64,000 bases of DNA, from positions 56,542,120-56,606,119 of the forward strand of contig CM056583.1 of assembly GCA_029721435.1 (NCBI GenBank). Direction: 5' to 3'. This DNA is from Gymnothorax reevesii. Its lineage: Eukaryota > Chordata > Actinopteri > Anguilliformes > Muraenidae. Each line of letters begins with the position of its first letter. The stretch's first letter is position 1. This document shows, piece by piece, positions 11,025-33,572 of this stretch. Position numbers and translations under genes: made by a program. The notes below the pieces were generated by a model. The model saw nothing but the letters and a program-made list of their open reading frames with translations. It was not told the origin of the DNA and did not search any database.

Positions 11025-12652
11025 CATTTGGGTGGTTACTTTTTATTTACTATAACAAGCATACATCAACATTGCATATTATGCACAACCCAATTCAGCA
11101 ATTAACCCTTTATGCTGAAGTACTTGAGTAACAACCACTCATCTCCTTCACATGTAAGCACATGCAGTTGATCACATTTTGCACATAATATTTTAAGAAC
11201 TAAAAGGCAAATCATCTTCCAGAAACTTTCCATTAAAACAGACAGGATAAACATTTTTATTTATACCGTTGAATCAACTACAAGACAGCAACTGATTTGT
11301 CACACTCCTTCAGTACAGAAATGTAGAACTCCCAACTGCTGATCCACGTTCTTCAAGATCCATGAACTATATTTCAGGGACCTTAAAAGCAGATAGAAAT
11401 GGTTAAGAGGCAGTGCAATTTAACTGTTTCCAAGAAATTAATCAGTGAACTTGTACAAAACTGCAATGTCTAACATGGTTCAGCTGGGAAAAAGCACAAG
11501 CAATTCTACCGAGGGAACTGTACTTCGAGGTCATACAACAATGAAATACTGATGACAAGTCTGCGTAAAGTCTTTTATAACGTAACAGTTCACTTTGTCA
11601 GTGTGCACCCTCATAAAAAAAGCGTTTTAATCCTCCCCCTGTACGGGATCAGATGGGTAGTGAGTTTAATCATAGGGATGGGACAGACCACAAAGGACGG
11701 CCGACGCGCATTTCGCTTCTCACCCGGTTCCAGGAAGGGACATCCGAATTAATGAACTCAAGCAGCCCAGACATCACTGCATAAAGATAAATCAAAATCT
11801 TAAATGTGGATTGCGCATAGCAAGGTCATTTCCAGGTAACATTTTGAAACTTAACCAACGACTGCTACTAGTCATAACCGCCCAGGATAATTGTTAACAG
11901 TAAACCACAAATAAATTAGCAATAAAATAAAGAGCTCCATTCTGTCGATAGAAACTCAACTTACCGCAGTAGAGCAGTGACTAGATTTCAGGAAGAAACT
12001 CAATTCATATCCTGAAACAAAATGGGACTTGTTAGGACCACGTGCTTCTCAATCGGAAGGCCTTCCGTTGAAAGATATTATCAGCTGCATATGCACCAAT
12101 AAACACTCAGGGTTGTAATTATAGCAAATATGCGTAAACATGTTGACTAACGTTAAACTAACAAGCAAGTTAAGGTTAGTCTTCATCACTGGCCAACAAG
12201 ATCAACCTCTGTTAGGAATGCTAACGTTACACTGCCCAGCAAATCTGGCAGCTAGTTAACGTTACTCGACTATTGCAACATTGCGATTTGGCGAAGAAAC
12301 TCAAATTGTCCTCATAATAAATACCGTAATCACTGCAGATCATGATGTGAACAGCATGAAATAATGTTAAATCATCGGACAACTTTGCATTGCTAAGTTA
12401 CGTTGGAAGAGCCAAGGGCGTTTTGGTCTCCAGCAAACCGTGTTAATTCCAATCTTAAGAATTACTATAGTACGCAAACTCACACGGTGGTCTCAGCAGA
12501 TAAAATCGCATACTTCTTTCTTCAGATATCCTAAAACCCCACGATAGACTATGCATTATGATGTGATTATCCCGAACACAAAGTCTGTCCGCTCGCTACT
12601 ATCAAATTCTCGTGGTTAAGACAGCTCCCACAGTCCCCTCACAGACGAAAGA
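11025..12652 (-). ncRNA. Predicted four-exon small gene or lncRNA, unrecognised
   Basis: The minus strand shows a full set of transcription signals. Exon 1 is about 12652-12484, ending ACCACCGT|GTGAGT. Exon 2 is 12011-11965 (47 nt), with acceptor TTTTGTTTCAG and donor GCG|GTAAGT. Exon 3 is 11776-11724 (53 nt), with acceptor TTTATGCAG and donor CGG|GTGAGA. Exon 4 starts at 11381 after TCTGCTTTTAAG and runs to an AATAAA at 11047-11042. A TATA box lies 25-30 bp upstream of the inferred start. Joined, the exons hold only short frames: 24 codons from ATG at about 12560; MSGLLEFINSDVPSWNR plus four residues from exon 3; and, in another exon 3/4 frame, 33 codons beginning MSLPGTG and including WILKNVDQQLGVLHF. 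I do not recognise any of these. It may be a non-coding RNA or encode a small peptide; the splice pattern is inference. Confidence 0.5.
11042..11047 (-). terminator. Poly(A) signal of the small gene
   Basis: TTTATT on the plus strand gives AATAAA on the minus strand, at the end of the predicted fourth exon. Cleavage would be expected at about 11030-11015. Confidence 0.4.
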
Positions 12653-12660
12653 GAGAGTCG

Positions 12661-12683
12661 GTGACGTCGTTCGCTTCTTTATA
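12661..12683 (-). promoter_or_regulatory. TATA box and CRE-like site of the small gene
   Basis: On the minus strand GTATAAAG occupies 12684-12677 and is followed by GACGTCAC (12668-12661), a near-consensus cAMP-response element. A GC-box-like GAGGCGGGAC lies upstream at about 12715-12724. The local sequence (12600-12760) is richer in CpG than its surroundings. Transcription would start near 12650, just before exon 1. The order of TATA, CRE-like site and pyrimidine-rich start is as expected for an inducible or ubiquitously used promoter. Confidence 0.5.
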
Positions 12684-12775
12684 CTCGCAAAGCAGTATGG
12701 GTATTTGGAAATCGGAGGCGGGACTGCGCACGGCGGGGTTTGAGCAGCGTTTTCTCATAAACCCTGATATTAGAT

Positions 12776-12890
12776 TTTATTTTGTCGCCTGCGAAGCATA
12801 GCGGCACATAGGGACTACTTTGTCCGGCGTCTGTCTGTCCGATAGTCACACTTTCAGTTGGTAGTCACACGCAGGCGACAGATGTGTTCA
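12776..12890. repeat. Short dispersed repeat with inverted ends
   Basis: GTCGCCTGCGAAGC at the left and its inverse CGCAGGCGAC at about 12870-12880 bracket a segment containing TTTGTCCGGCGTCTGTCTG. This style of sequence (GC-rich ends, a run of GTCTGTC) recurs in different form at 29050-29120, suggesting a dispersed repeat family. Confidence 0.4.
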
Positions 12891-13102
12891 CCTGAACACT
12901 CTAGTTATTCATATAACCGTGTCGTCGGCCGAATTCGACTGGTGCTTTCACGAAGTAATTGTTTCCTGTTAATAATTCTAAATGGTTAAACTGGTATCGG
13001 AAGCGCAGAAATGTGATCAGCTACTTCACTCACCAGAGCTGCGTTTATTGCGTAAGCAGGTGAATGGCAAATTGCTATCGGGTGATATCATATACTCAAG
13101 TA

Positions 13103-14340
13103 GGGGAGAACGGGGTAAGATGAGCCACCCCCCTGTATCTAGGCAACCGAATAAAAGGAGATCATGTGATCACAAATAAAGTAATAATACTTTATATTAC
13201 GCAGTCCGTCTTCTACCTGAGCACATGGAAAGAGTGGTAAGCAAACCGGAGTCCAAAATATGATTTTAGTCATGTAAAGTAAATGAATCATGTTTCTAAA
13301 TTTAGCTTTCTAAAATCTTAAAAAGCTATGTTTTTAACCCCATTAAAGGCATATTTAGCTAAGTATACGCTACCATCTCTGGAGCATAATTGTGGATCTG
13401 AGCCACTGTATGAAAGTTTTTTTTTCAGAATGGAATGAAACAGTTTTTTTTTCCAGAATGGAGGTTATGGGGTAAAATAAGCCACTGATATTGGAGCAGG
13501 TTGAGCCACTGGATTGGATTACTTGAGAGAATTTTGGAAGATGATCTTGAGTCAAGATTTTTTAAAAGAGGCAGGGCTGTCCAAGGCTAAAAAAAACCCA
13601 ACCTTTGCATTTAAAGCAATGGATGACAGAAGTTTCTGAAGAGAGGATGTTGTCAAAAAGTAGCAAAGACCAATTACAGTTGGCGAAACAACTAGACTGA
13701 GAAAAATGCTCATCTTTCCTTGCCCTCTAAAAAAGTTTAATGTTGAATAAGGCATAGGGGTGCTGGACTGAGCCACACTGAAATTTGCCATTCATTGTTT
13801 ACCATGCATATACTCAACAAACACCTGCTACAGCTTCACTCTCACACATACACACGTGCATGCAGGCACAGACAGTATTGGATGTCACTGTTACATGAGC
13901 GTTAGAGTGTTAAAATAATAAACAGGAAATGTTTAATACTTAGTTTAGTTCAAATCAATCCACAAATAAACCTCTCAAGGGGAGGCTACTGTGAAGCAGT
14001 TTTGAGAACCCATCATGGTTGGTGGAACAGATAGGCATAAGAAACACTTCATCTTTCAGCAAAGTCTTTTAAAGGAAAATGTTAAATAAGGTTAAATCAT
14101 TGTTTATCACACATTCAACCTTGCACACACATGCATCCTAGCTCTACCCACACATGCACGCACACACACATATATAAATACAAATGTAGTCTTTTGTGTC
14201 AATTCTTTTCAGTTACATTTTGTTCAGTTTTACAAGTTTATGTGGACGGCATAATTCAAGTTTAAAATGATCTGAAAATGTATTGATTTTGTCTCATTTT
14301 TGTATCCATATATAAGGGTGGCTCAATTTACCCCCTCCCC
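13103..14340. mobile_element. Terminal-inverted-repeat element of unknown family
   Basis: The left end GGGGAGAACGGGGTAAGATG then AGCCACCC (13103-13130) pairs with the right end, which read backwards is GGGGAGGGGGTAAATTG then AGCCACCC (14340-14316). Internal copies of GTAAAATAAGCCACTG (about 13471) and GTTGAGCCACTGG (about 13499) show that the terminal word is repeated inside. No transposase frame is visible. I do not know the superfamily. Confidence 0.6.
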
Positions 14341-14828
14341 ATGATCCTCTAACCTCTAACTAAGTTGTACCAGTTGTGCTGGGGTAAGTTGTGCCAAAGT
14401 GCAACTTTTTTTTGGACTGGACATTGCTCTAAAATGAAAATGGTTATAAAACTTGTTTTAATACCAGTGAGTATATAATTTCCAGAGGTATGGACAGTAT
14501 AATAACTAGATCTAGAAACGAAGACACAACTTTCTGTAAAACCATGAAATGTAAGAAATTTCATTTTCACCTACTTGTATCGTATTTGGGTGATTGTACT
14601 GCTTCAAAGGATATTCCAAATTGATTGAAATTTCATGATGGGCAATAATATGCGTGATTTGCATTAGGAATGACTGAAAACTGTGGATACACAAATCGTC
14701 CACTTTTCTTTGCTTTTTGTTCCTTTAAGGCGTGATGACTTGTTTTATTTACTTCCTCTTCTTTGGGAGATTCCTCCGTTGTAGGAGCAGCATTGTCTAG
14801 GGCTGCTTCCCAATAGGTTTTTTTGTCT

Positions 14829-15747
14829 AGGGCTGCGTCCGAATAGTCAAATAATTATGTCCTCTCCACCAATTCCAAACCATTTTTCTTTAACCTTTGT
14901 GGAAAATGTCATTAGGAACAGGAAAGGTGTAAGAGGGAATTCCAAATGGCTTAGGAAGAGAACCGCACTAATTAGAGAATCCAAATGCATTTACACCAGG
15001 CAACTTCATCATGAGTTCCCTATCCTGAATATGTGTGTTTTAAAGCGATTGGCCAGATGAATGGTCACTGCTTATAATATTGCTGCTACGCATAATTGTG
15101 GGATAATGTGATCTCTTTTCTTTTCGAAAAGGATGGTTCTGTGTACCCTCTGCTAAAGGAGGTAAATTACCCTGATAGCACAGAGTCATTGAAACAATGT
15201 TAAATCAACATTTTGTCGTCAACGTTAAGACATTAAAACACTTTGAATGTGCACCCTCAATTAACATTAAATCAATGTTGATTTTCTAAATAAAGATCAA
15301 TGGTATTTCAATGTTGTTTAATTAAAAAGAACATTGAAACAATGTTGAGATTCAAACCCAACCATAGATCAATGTGCTTTCAATGACTTTTCAACATTAG
15401 TATCACCCTGTCAACCAGGAATCGATGCTCAATCAATTATAATCATAACTTTAAATCAATAGTTTCAATGTCGCTGTATCAACGTCGGGTTTCATTGCTA
15501 CTGTAACAGTGATTCAGCAGTGCTTTAACATTGATATTTCAATATCAACCATTCTGAAGATTCAGATGGAAAATCAATAGTGTTTCAGTGAAGTCATGCT
15601 ATCTAGGTAGGAAGCACTGAGACACCTTTCCTTAACATTTAAAGAATTCAAATCCACTTATCATGGCTGCCACGTACATATTTCCGGATCAGTTTTTAGG
15701 AGTTAGGAACTTTCCAAGGCAAAAAAAGAGTATTTGGACGCAGCCTA
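14829..15747. mobile_element. MITE with GGCTGCGTCCGAATA termini
   Basis: AGGGCTGCGTCCGAATAG at 14829 and the inverse TATTTGGACGCAGCCT at 15731-15746 form terminal inverted repeats of a non-autonomous DNA transposon, probably hAT-like by its ends. Its interior carries another, nested MITE (15171-15607). A partial sister copy lies at about 14800-14815 and another at 15984-16075. Confidence 0.65.
15171..15607. mobile_element. Nested MITE rich in CAATGTTGA words
   Basis: The ends are CCTGATAGCACAGAGTCATT at the left and, read inward from 15607, CCTAGATAGCATGACTTCAC. They are imperfect inverted repeats ending in TGAAACA. The interior is made of many copies of CAATGTT and its inverse AACATTG. There is no coding frame. 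It sits inside the larger element at 14829-15747. Confidence 0.6.
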
Positions 15748-15983
15748 AGAAAGTTCCTAACTCTTAAAAAATAGCTAGCTAGCTTGCTATTAAGGCTACG
15801 TTATACTACATGCACGCAGCCGCAATTCAATTAATTCTACGCTAAGTGAGCAACACGAAAATCCAACAAGACACCTCATTTGACATTTTCTGCATTATGT
15901 GACAGAAGTCAAGGGGGACCACGCAGGTGGACAGAGAACATTTTTACTTCTGGGCATCAATCTGCCAAATACGGCCATAAATG

Positions 15984-16075
15984 TAGGCTGCCTCCCAATA
16001 TTCAAACAATTGTGTCCTATCCACTAATTCCTAATTACTTCTCTTTCACTTTTGTAGGAAAGTGAAGAGGAAATG
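15984..16075. mobile_element. Fragment related to the 14829 MITE
   Basis: GGCTGCCTCCCAATATTCAA, followed by CAATTGTGTCCTATCCACTAA, parallels the left end of the element at 14829, which reads GGCTGCGTCCGAATAGTCAA then ATAATTATGTCCTCTCCACCA. No right end is apparent. Confidence 0.5.
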
Positions 16076-18531
16076 ATGTCACCAATCATCTGGGGATGAC
16101 ATCAATCAAATATATTATTTTGTTATTATTCAGTTAATCAAAGCATTGTCAATCACAATATCAAGTATGCAGCATTTATACACAGAGTTAATATCCCTAT
16201 AGTTATGCATGCTTGTTTTATTATTAGTCATCATTGTAGTATTATTTTATTCATTAGAATATGATTAGTGTGTGTGTAACACTAATCTTGGATTGTAATT
16301 TATTCCCAGCTAATCAGGCACATCAGTTTCAGCAAGTTTACAGCAGTAATTTGACGAAGGCCAATCGAAGTCATAAATTGGAGAAAACTAAGTCAATGCT
16401 ACATTTGCTAGCCGTTAGCTACCTCCGGAAACCCATGGAACTTGCCAAGAAAATTTACTACTCAACAGGCAGCTATTAGCCACTGAATATGTCGTGCATC
16501 AAAATCATTAAAAAACAGAAAGAGTGCAAGTTCTGATTACACAGCTGACTAGCCATGATCAGTGGCACATTAATGAATTTGATCATCATTAACTGGCTGG
16601 CTATTTTGCAAGCTTCTATTAGCTAGCCACATTTGGTGCAAAGAAATGAGTACAAAACAGTGAATAGTGACTACTTTGCTACTTCAATACTGTTAGGTCA
16701 GCAAGTATTGATTATTTAGTTAGGTAGTCAGCTAGTTCAGTGATGCACTGTCAAGACGTGTCAGCTGGATACCTAGTTTGCTGACTAAAATGGTCAAAAG
16801 TTTAAACTGGCACAAGCTAGCTGCATAATTCGATAACTAGTGCAATTAGTTATACTTAGTAGTACATACAGTAGCTAACAGCTGGCTACGTCACCAGGCT
16901 GTCTTGATTTCTAGCCTTGCTTTTAGCTTTGGGAACCAGAATATTATGGGACATGTAGTTTTTGTACTAACAAGGTGCTTAACAAGGCAAATAATTAGCA
17001 TGGCGCAAATTATACTTGAGTATGGTCTATAAAATCAGCATGTGAAGTTCTTTGGAAATACATAGCAAAATCTCAAAATCAATAGGGGCTTAAAAACAAT
17101 GAGAAGTACTTCAAGAGCAAATTTTGTAAAAGTCAAATAAAATGAATGGGATTTTTACTTCTGACTAGCACGCAATATAGTCACCTCAGTACTCTATAAT
17201 GAACATAATAGAAGACAGTATGCTTGAGTTTGTTTATTCTCTATGAAATATCATTCATTTTAGCATGGAGCAATTTTATGGAATGGTTTATGTACACAGG
17301 ACTCCTTAATTCTTCAAAAATCTACAACAAAGTACATGTATTCTATGACAAAGGAGGAAATGGGTAGAAATTAAAAGCTTAATTTTTTTTTCTCCCTGGT
17401 AACAGTACTGTATTTTTGCACATGAAAAACAAGTAGAATCTTCCACTTTTTAGCATCAATCATTCTTACCCTCTCTCTTGCTCAATATTATACACACACT
17501 CACATACAATTAAAATTTACCAAAGACATTCTCTTCATTCGGGTCAGTATGCCACATTTTAAAATAAGTCTAAAATTAATTACATTTTAATTACATGAAA
17601 GTGCAGACACACCACTTTTATTAAAGGGTATTTTAATACATTATGGTTTCGACACACAGGAAGCACTTTTCAGGGGACCATAATTTTAGGTATTAGACAA
17701 AGTCATTTGCAGGCGTTTATGAACAGGTTGTATTCAGCAACTTCCTCTGTGTAGGCATGAAAATTTCCAGTATTTAGTTTTGATTGATTCATTGTCTTTG
17801 GAAAGCCCTCTTATTCCTTCTGAGAACACAGCTGAATATACTAGCATTATGATCCCCTGAAATTTAGGGGTCTATGTATAAAAATGCATAATTTCTACAT
17901 GCTGAAAAATATAAAAATACCCTTCAGTGAAATCTGAGAATCTGCAATCCTCATGCATTATTTCATACCAAATCGAAAATAGTGGAATACAAAACCAAGT
18001 GAAGAAAAAATATGCCTTTGGGCCAAACATTGTATACCCAAGTGTACATATGATATGCTGAGTTAGTGTATACAATTGTAGCCCCTGTGACCTCCAACCA
18101 AACATGATTTATTCTGTCGAGTAATGGCAGCTTAATAAAGGATTATTTAATTACAAGGTACATTCATTCTTTTGTTACAATATAAATGCAATTTTACAGC
18201 AGGGCAAACAATTCAACTTATTTCAAGGGCTGGAATACATTACTTGGAATCACAAAGTTTATCATTCCTGTAAATATGTGACCTCAACAAAAAAAGGCCA
18301 ATTTTAAAATGACACCCTCAACAATAATAACATTTTCAACAGCAAATAAGTCCATACAAGTGTCTAATGAAGAACACAAATATGAAAAAAAAATGCAAAT
18401 ACAAATTTCCAGCGTATGTCCGTAACCTACACACGTATTTGCACGTTTTGACAATAAAATATTTTCCTGATAGCATCCCCTCAATACCGTCTTATGAGAA
18501 CTGTCCATAAACCTCTGTTCCCGCCAAGAAA

Positions 18532-18590
18532 ACACACACGCACGCATGCGCGCGCGCACACACACGCACACACATACACACACATGGTTT
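18532..18590. repeat. CA/CG dinucleotide microsatellite
   Basis: Alternating AC with CGCG interruptions. Long frames on both strands across it (V/C-rich or T/H-rich) are artefacts of the dinucleotide. Confidence 0.9.
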
Positions 18591-19553
18591 GCAGACCAAA
18601 TTACCAATTCCAAGCTGGAATCTTGCACAAAATGGATAAAACAAACAAACAAAAAAAAAAACAAAAAAAAAACAATAGAGTTCACAGAGCCAGAACATGA
18701 AATGGCTGCAGTATTCTACATCCCACTGGCCAAACTCAAGATGAGCATACTTGGTCCAATTTGCATTTCAGCTCTTAAACTGGAGACACTGACCAGCCAT
18801 CATCAGCAGCCCACAAAAAGCATCTCAGAATAAGAACAGAAGGACAAAGTACATCAAAGCTGTACACAAATTTTTGCAAATAAAAGATGATTCCACTTGG
18901 ATGGTAACAGCATTTGCATTCACAGTATTTTTGCATCATTACTTTTAGGCACCAAATACTGTCACTGTAGTATGGTAGTAAAATGTGCTTTTGTATGTGT
19001 GCGCAAGTGAGTATGTGTGTATTACACTGATGTAACAAAGGAGCCAGTCAAACAGCAAAAGAGGGGAGTCAATTTGGACGTACCGTTGTCATACAAGTAA
19101 AAAAAAAAAAAAAAAAAAAGGTCACACCAATTATAGTGCACAGGATCAACATTTTTGTGCAAATTTTCCATTTGACCTTAGTCCTCTTGTGCATCTCCTC
19201 GAATGGACGGATACACAGACAAAGAGGGCATGACAGAGTGGCCATCCACATTTCCAGAGAACACTTGAGTGCAGCTTTCCCTGAATCAAACACACTGCAG
19301 ACACGGACATGCACTCACACGGGACAAACAGGGCCCCGATGGCCGTTACATCAGGAATGATTTTGGCACTGCCTGGTGGACAAAACGTACACATTCAAGT
19401 GCAGCTCTACGAAGACCTATCACCACACATGCAGCTTAGAGGACTGAATGTGAACACAGGCAAAGAAACGCATACAGATGCACAAATACACATACTCATC
19501 ATTGGCCAATCTACCAAATACTGTGTTATTTTCTGAGGAGTTTCGGAGCTTTT

Positions 19554-19567
19554 GGGGGGGGGGGGGG
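19554..19567. repeat. Run of 14 G
   Basis: An uninterrupted G homopolymer. It is prone to length variation and sequencing error. Confidence 0.9.
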
Positions 19568-21338
19568 ACACTTATGATGCATGCACGCACCAGGCGCCCA
19601 CACACACAGACACACAATGTACAAAAACACACAGAAGGTTGGCCATGCGATTCTCCTTCACCGTCTTGCCATGCTGACTGCACTCTCTATGTCCCAGTCC
19701 TGGCTCAGTTACAATGATCCAAATCCAGATTATTTTGTTTAAAAGGAAATTCTGTTTCTTAAAAAAAATTGTCTTCTTGATCTTGAGTTGCACGTAGACA
19801 AGATGGCGATAGTTACAAAAGCGAGCTAAATTAATAAAACTGCAACCCCCCTCTATCCATGAGTCTCACCTCCAGCAGCAGGCTCCTGGCTCTTGCTTGC
19901 ACCTGCAGGTTATAGCAAAACAGCGGGTTAAACCTGGCAGAGTCGGGCCCTGTACAGCCAGCACGCTAGGGTTTCAGGTGCTGGTCACATCCTCTGCAGT
20001 AATGTATGTCCGTAAACCTGGTCCTCGGTTGTGCGTGGGTATTGGCCTGCAGCTATGCCCAAGCATCCTAAATGGGTTAATCTTGAACTTAAATAACACC
20101 AGGTCACCACATCCTCGAGGCAGTCCATGTTTCACCAATCAGAATCATACTCTTGATTGGCCCTCAGACAATGTTATTGAGCTAAACGAAGAGCACAAAA
20201 ATCACAAGGGTCTGAAGCACTCCAGGACCAGGGATACCAAATGCAGAGGTAAAAAATCACCATGTGTCCTCACAAGTTGGTGGACAACACACAGACCAGA
20301 AAAAAAAAAAAAACAAAAAACAAACAGGGTTACCTAAGAGAAATTAAATCTGAAACAGAATTCACAGCCCTATGGTGCCACAGCTTTGGAATAAAAGGAA
20401 CAGACAGACAAGAGTTATCACAAAGAAAGGGAGAGAGGGTGATTGTGTTTGCGTACGCGCATGCTCAGTTTTCAAGTATACCCACCCATAATGTACTTCA
20501 AACGGGCCACTGAGAGAGTATGCTTTAATGGAATGTGATGACAAACACTGGAAGAGTAGCCATGTGCATTAATCTTGGAGGCAATCAGCCAATGAAATCT
20601 ACATTTTCATGAATCAAAAACACAGGTAAATGGACCAGGGACTCTGCTGCAATGTAATATGTGAGCCAAAGTCTTAATTTAAACATTGAGACAATGCACA
20701 GGACCAGTATGGATGAATATTTCGAAGGGAATACTTCAATGGTTGTATTTACCTCATGCAAAGACTCTAAGAGTAGTTCTCAATTTTATCAAAAAAGGAG
20801 AAGTGAACAGGGAATTCTAGGGATGATGAAACCAAAGAAAGAAGGGGAAAGGGTAGGGAATATAAATAATAGGAGAAAAAGAGAAAGGGAAGAAAAAGAG
20901 AAAAGATACTTAGTTCAGTTGAATAAAGAAAGAGCAAAATTAGAAGGCCAAAAAATGTATTTCTCCTTAACGCTAAGGATCACGGCCCATTAGGACTGGA
21001 TGTGATTGCTCTGTTAGAGGTGTACAAAGAGAAATAGAAATGTTATATTCCTCTTTTTGCATTTCAACATAATAGAAAAATATTTTCTATGGCCTTAATA
21101 ACAAAATTTGCCATTGGATGAATATGGTACATTAGAAAAGAACCTGAGCTCCACAAGATTTTAAGAACTTAAACCATTCAAACCATTAAGAAGCCATTAA
21201 CATTTCTTCAGATTCCACAGAATAAACTAAATTTTCAACAGTGATTTGTAAATAAGTCTTTATCCAACTGCATATTTCAACTATTGCAAAGGCAAAAATA
21301 AAATTAAAATCTATTATGTCCTCAGTGCAAAAATAAAT

Positions 21339-22123
21339 CTAATGTATACACCCATCAGCCACAACATTAAAACCACCTGCTAATATTTTGGAAGTCCCTC
21401 TCATGCCATTCCATCAAACAGACATGTATTGAATTCCCAGACCCAAGGATTCCCAGCAGAACATTTCCCGGAGCATCTCACACACTCCACCGATGCATCC
21501 TGGTGCCAGCTGACGCTCATGATGTAAAAGACAATGGGGACTTACTGGACCAGGCAACATTCTTCAATATAACCAAGGCCTAGTTCCCATGCTCCTCTGC
21601 CCATTGTAGGTGCCTTTGGCAGTGGGCCGGCGTTAGATTGGACACACTGACAGGTCTGCAGCTACAAAGCGCTACAAGCAGCAGGGTGTGATGCACTGCG
21701 TGTTATGACACATTACATGAGTAAGCGTAGTTTAAAAGTAGCCCCTCTGTCATTTCAGACCAGACTGGACAGTTATTGTCGCCTTTGTGCATCAAGAGCT
21801 TAGCACCGGACATCCTGTCGTTTGTTCATTTGTCCCTCCTTGGAGTACTGTTAGTAGGTACTCATCACAGCTGACTCGGCGCATCACAGAAGCTTTCTGC
21901 TTTGAAGATGCTCCGATTAACTCGTGGCCATAAATATTTGGCCTTGGGAAATTCGCTTGAGTCCCATTCGTTCCACATCCAACGAATCGATTGAGAACTG
22001 ACTGCTCACTGACCATATAAAGGCATGTCTGCAGACCTAGGCAAGCATTGTTGTTAGATAATCAATAACCAGCTTTATTTGCTTAATGCGTGAATGGTTT
22101 TAATGTTTTGGCTCATTGGTGTT
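21339..22123 (-). mobile_element. Tc1-like transposon copy (family B), internally deleted
   Basis: The ends are CCATCAGCCACAACATTAAA at 21353 and the inverse TTTTAATGTTTTGGCTCATT at about 22096-22116, the terminal repeats of the fish Tc1 family seen at 1145. The interior is a decayed transposase in minus orientation: read in reverse it includes the region matching GACCCAAGGATTCCCAGCAG at about 21440. At under 0.8 kb it is roughly half the usual length, so it has internal deletions and no usable frame. Confidence 0.78.
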
Positions 22124-22850
22124 AGGTGGACAATCTCTCCACCACTGAAAATAAAGCATGTAGGCTAGGTGGACGACTCATTTGTAAAGGCATAAAGGTG
22201 CATGTATGAGCCTAAAAGGTTCATATGAGTTTCAGAGGAGCGTTTGGCTCTATACCCCGCTATCTCCTGAATGGGTTCATAAATAAACAAGCAAAAACAG
22301 TGTTGAAGACAGCAGGCCAAATGTACCAATACAGTTAATTGTGCTACGGTAACATCTGGGACAAAGACAGGCTTTCATCATCTAGCCCTGGACTCCAAAA
22401 TGTGTTAATTGAGCCTAACATTATATAGCCAATACTCATACACATACTTGCACAACATGGCCAAAAGTGCATGGACCTTCCTTTGGTCAGGAGCAGTTAT
22501 TCATGGTTTGGGCTCTCTCTCTCTTAGTTCCACTGTAGGAAAATCTTCACACTACAGACTACAGAGGCAATACAAATGCAGTCTAACTGGTTTGGAATAG
22601 TTTTTATCAGATCACAACTGCTTTTCAGGTTGGCATGGAAACAAATCCCTGGAGCCACTTTATAAAATCAAGAGGAAAGGACTCCCAGAAGAGTGAAGGC
22701 AATATGGACCAACTCAACATGAAATGATTGAGGAGTGGCCGTCCACAAGCTTTTGTCCATGTAGCGTGTATACAGGCTTGTGCATGCATGAAATGAAAAG
22801 GGAGCACAGGGTTCTTACAGTAGGATTTGTTAAAAATGTTGGACAAGACC
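22124..22850. other. cnnm3 3' UTR or proximal flank
   Basis: This lies directly downstream of the cnnm3 stop codon at 22851-22853. The sequence is unique-looking with no further exon. TTTATT at about 22074-22079 (AATAAA on the minus strand), just inside the neighbouring Tc1 relic, is one possible poly(A) signal. Confidence 0.4.

Positions 22851-33572
<10,722 letters not shown>

Larger units (their letters stand above)
16090..21338. other. Intergenic sequence or cnnm3 downstream flank; no exon seen
   Basis: No coding exon is recognisable. The stretch holds simple repeats (CA-rich 18532-18590, an A tract at about 19099-19118, a run of 14 G at 19554-19567 and a purine-rich segment at 20820-20910). 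Several TTTATT words give AATAAA on the minus strand, so an extended cnnm3 3' UTR could reach into this area. The sequence alone does not define its end. Confidence 0.4.

Noticed and set aside
12107..12190. Box C-like TGATGA and box D-like CTGA about 80 nt apart in intron 1 of the small gene (minus strand), a possible C/D snoRNA.
   Set aside because: The flanking bases do not form a terminal stem and no clear C'/D' boxes are seen.
12982..13179. Plus-strand frame starting MVKLVSEAQKCDQLLHSPEL, possible first exon of a divergent gene opposite the small gene.
   Set aside because: Weak start context, no recognised homology, no downstream exon found, and the frame runs into the transposon beginning at 13103. 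An AAGCAG|GTGAAT donor exists but is not enough.
18284..18700. Long frames on both strands rich in Val/Cys or Thr/His.
   Set aside because: Produced by the CA microsatellite; no motif outside it.
20661..20993. 110-codon plus-strand frame ending in a Lys/Glu-rich segment.
   Set aside because: The charged part is translation of a purine-rich simple-sequence tract; no start context or homology.
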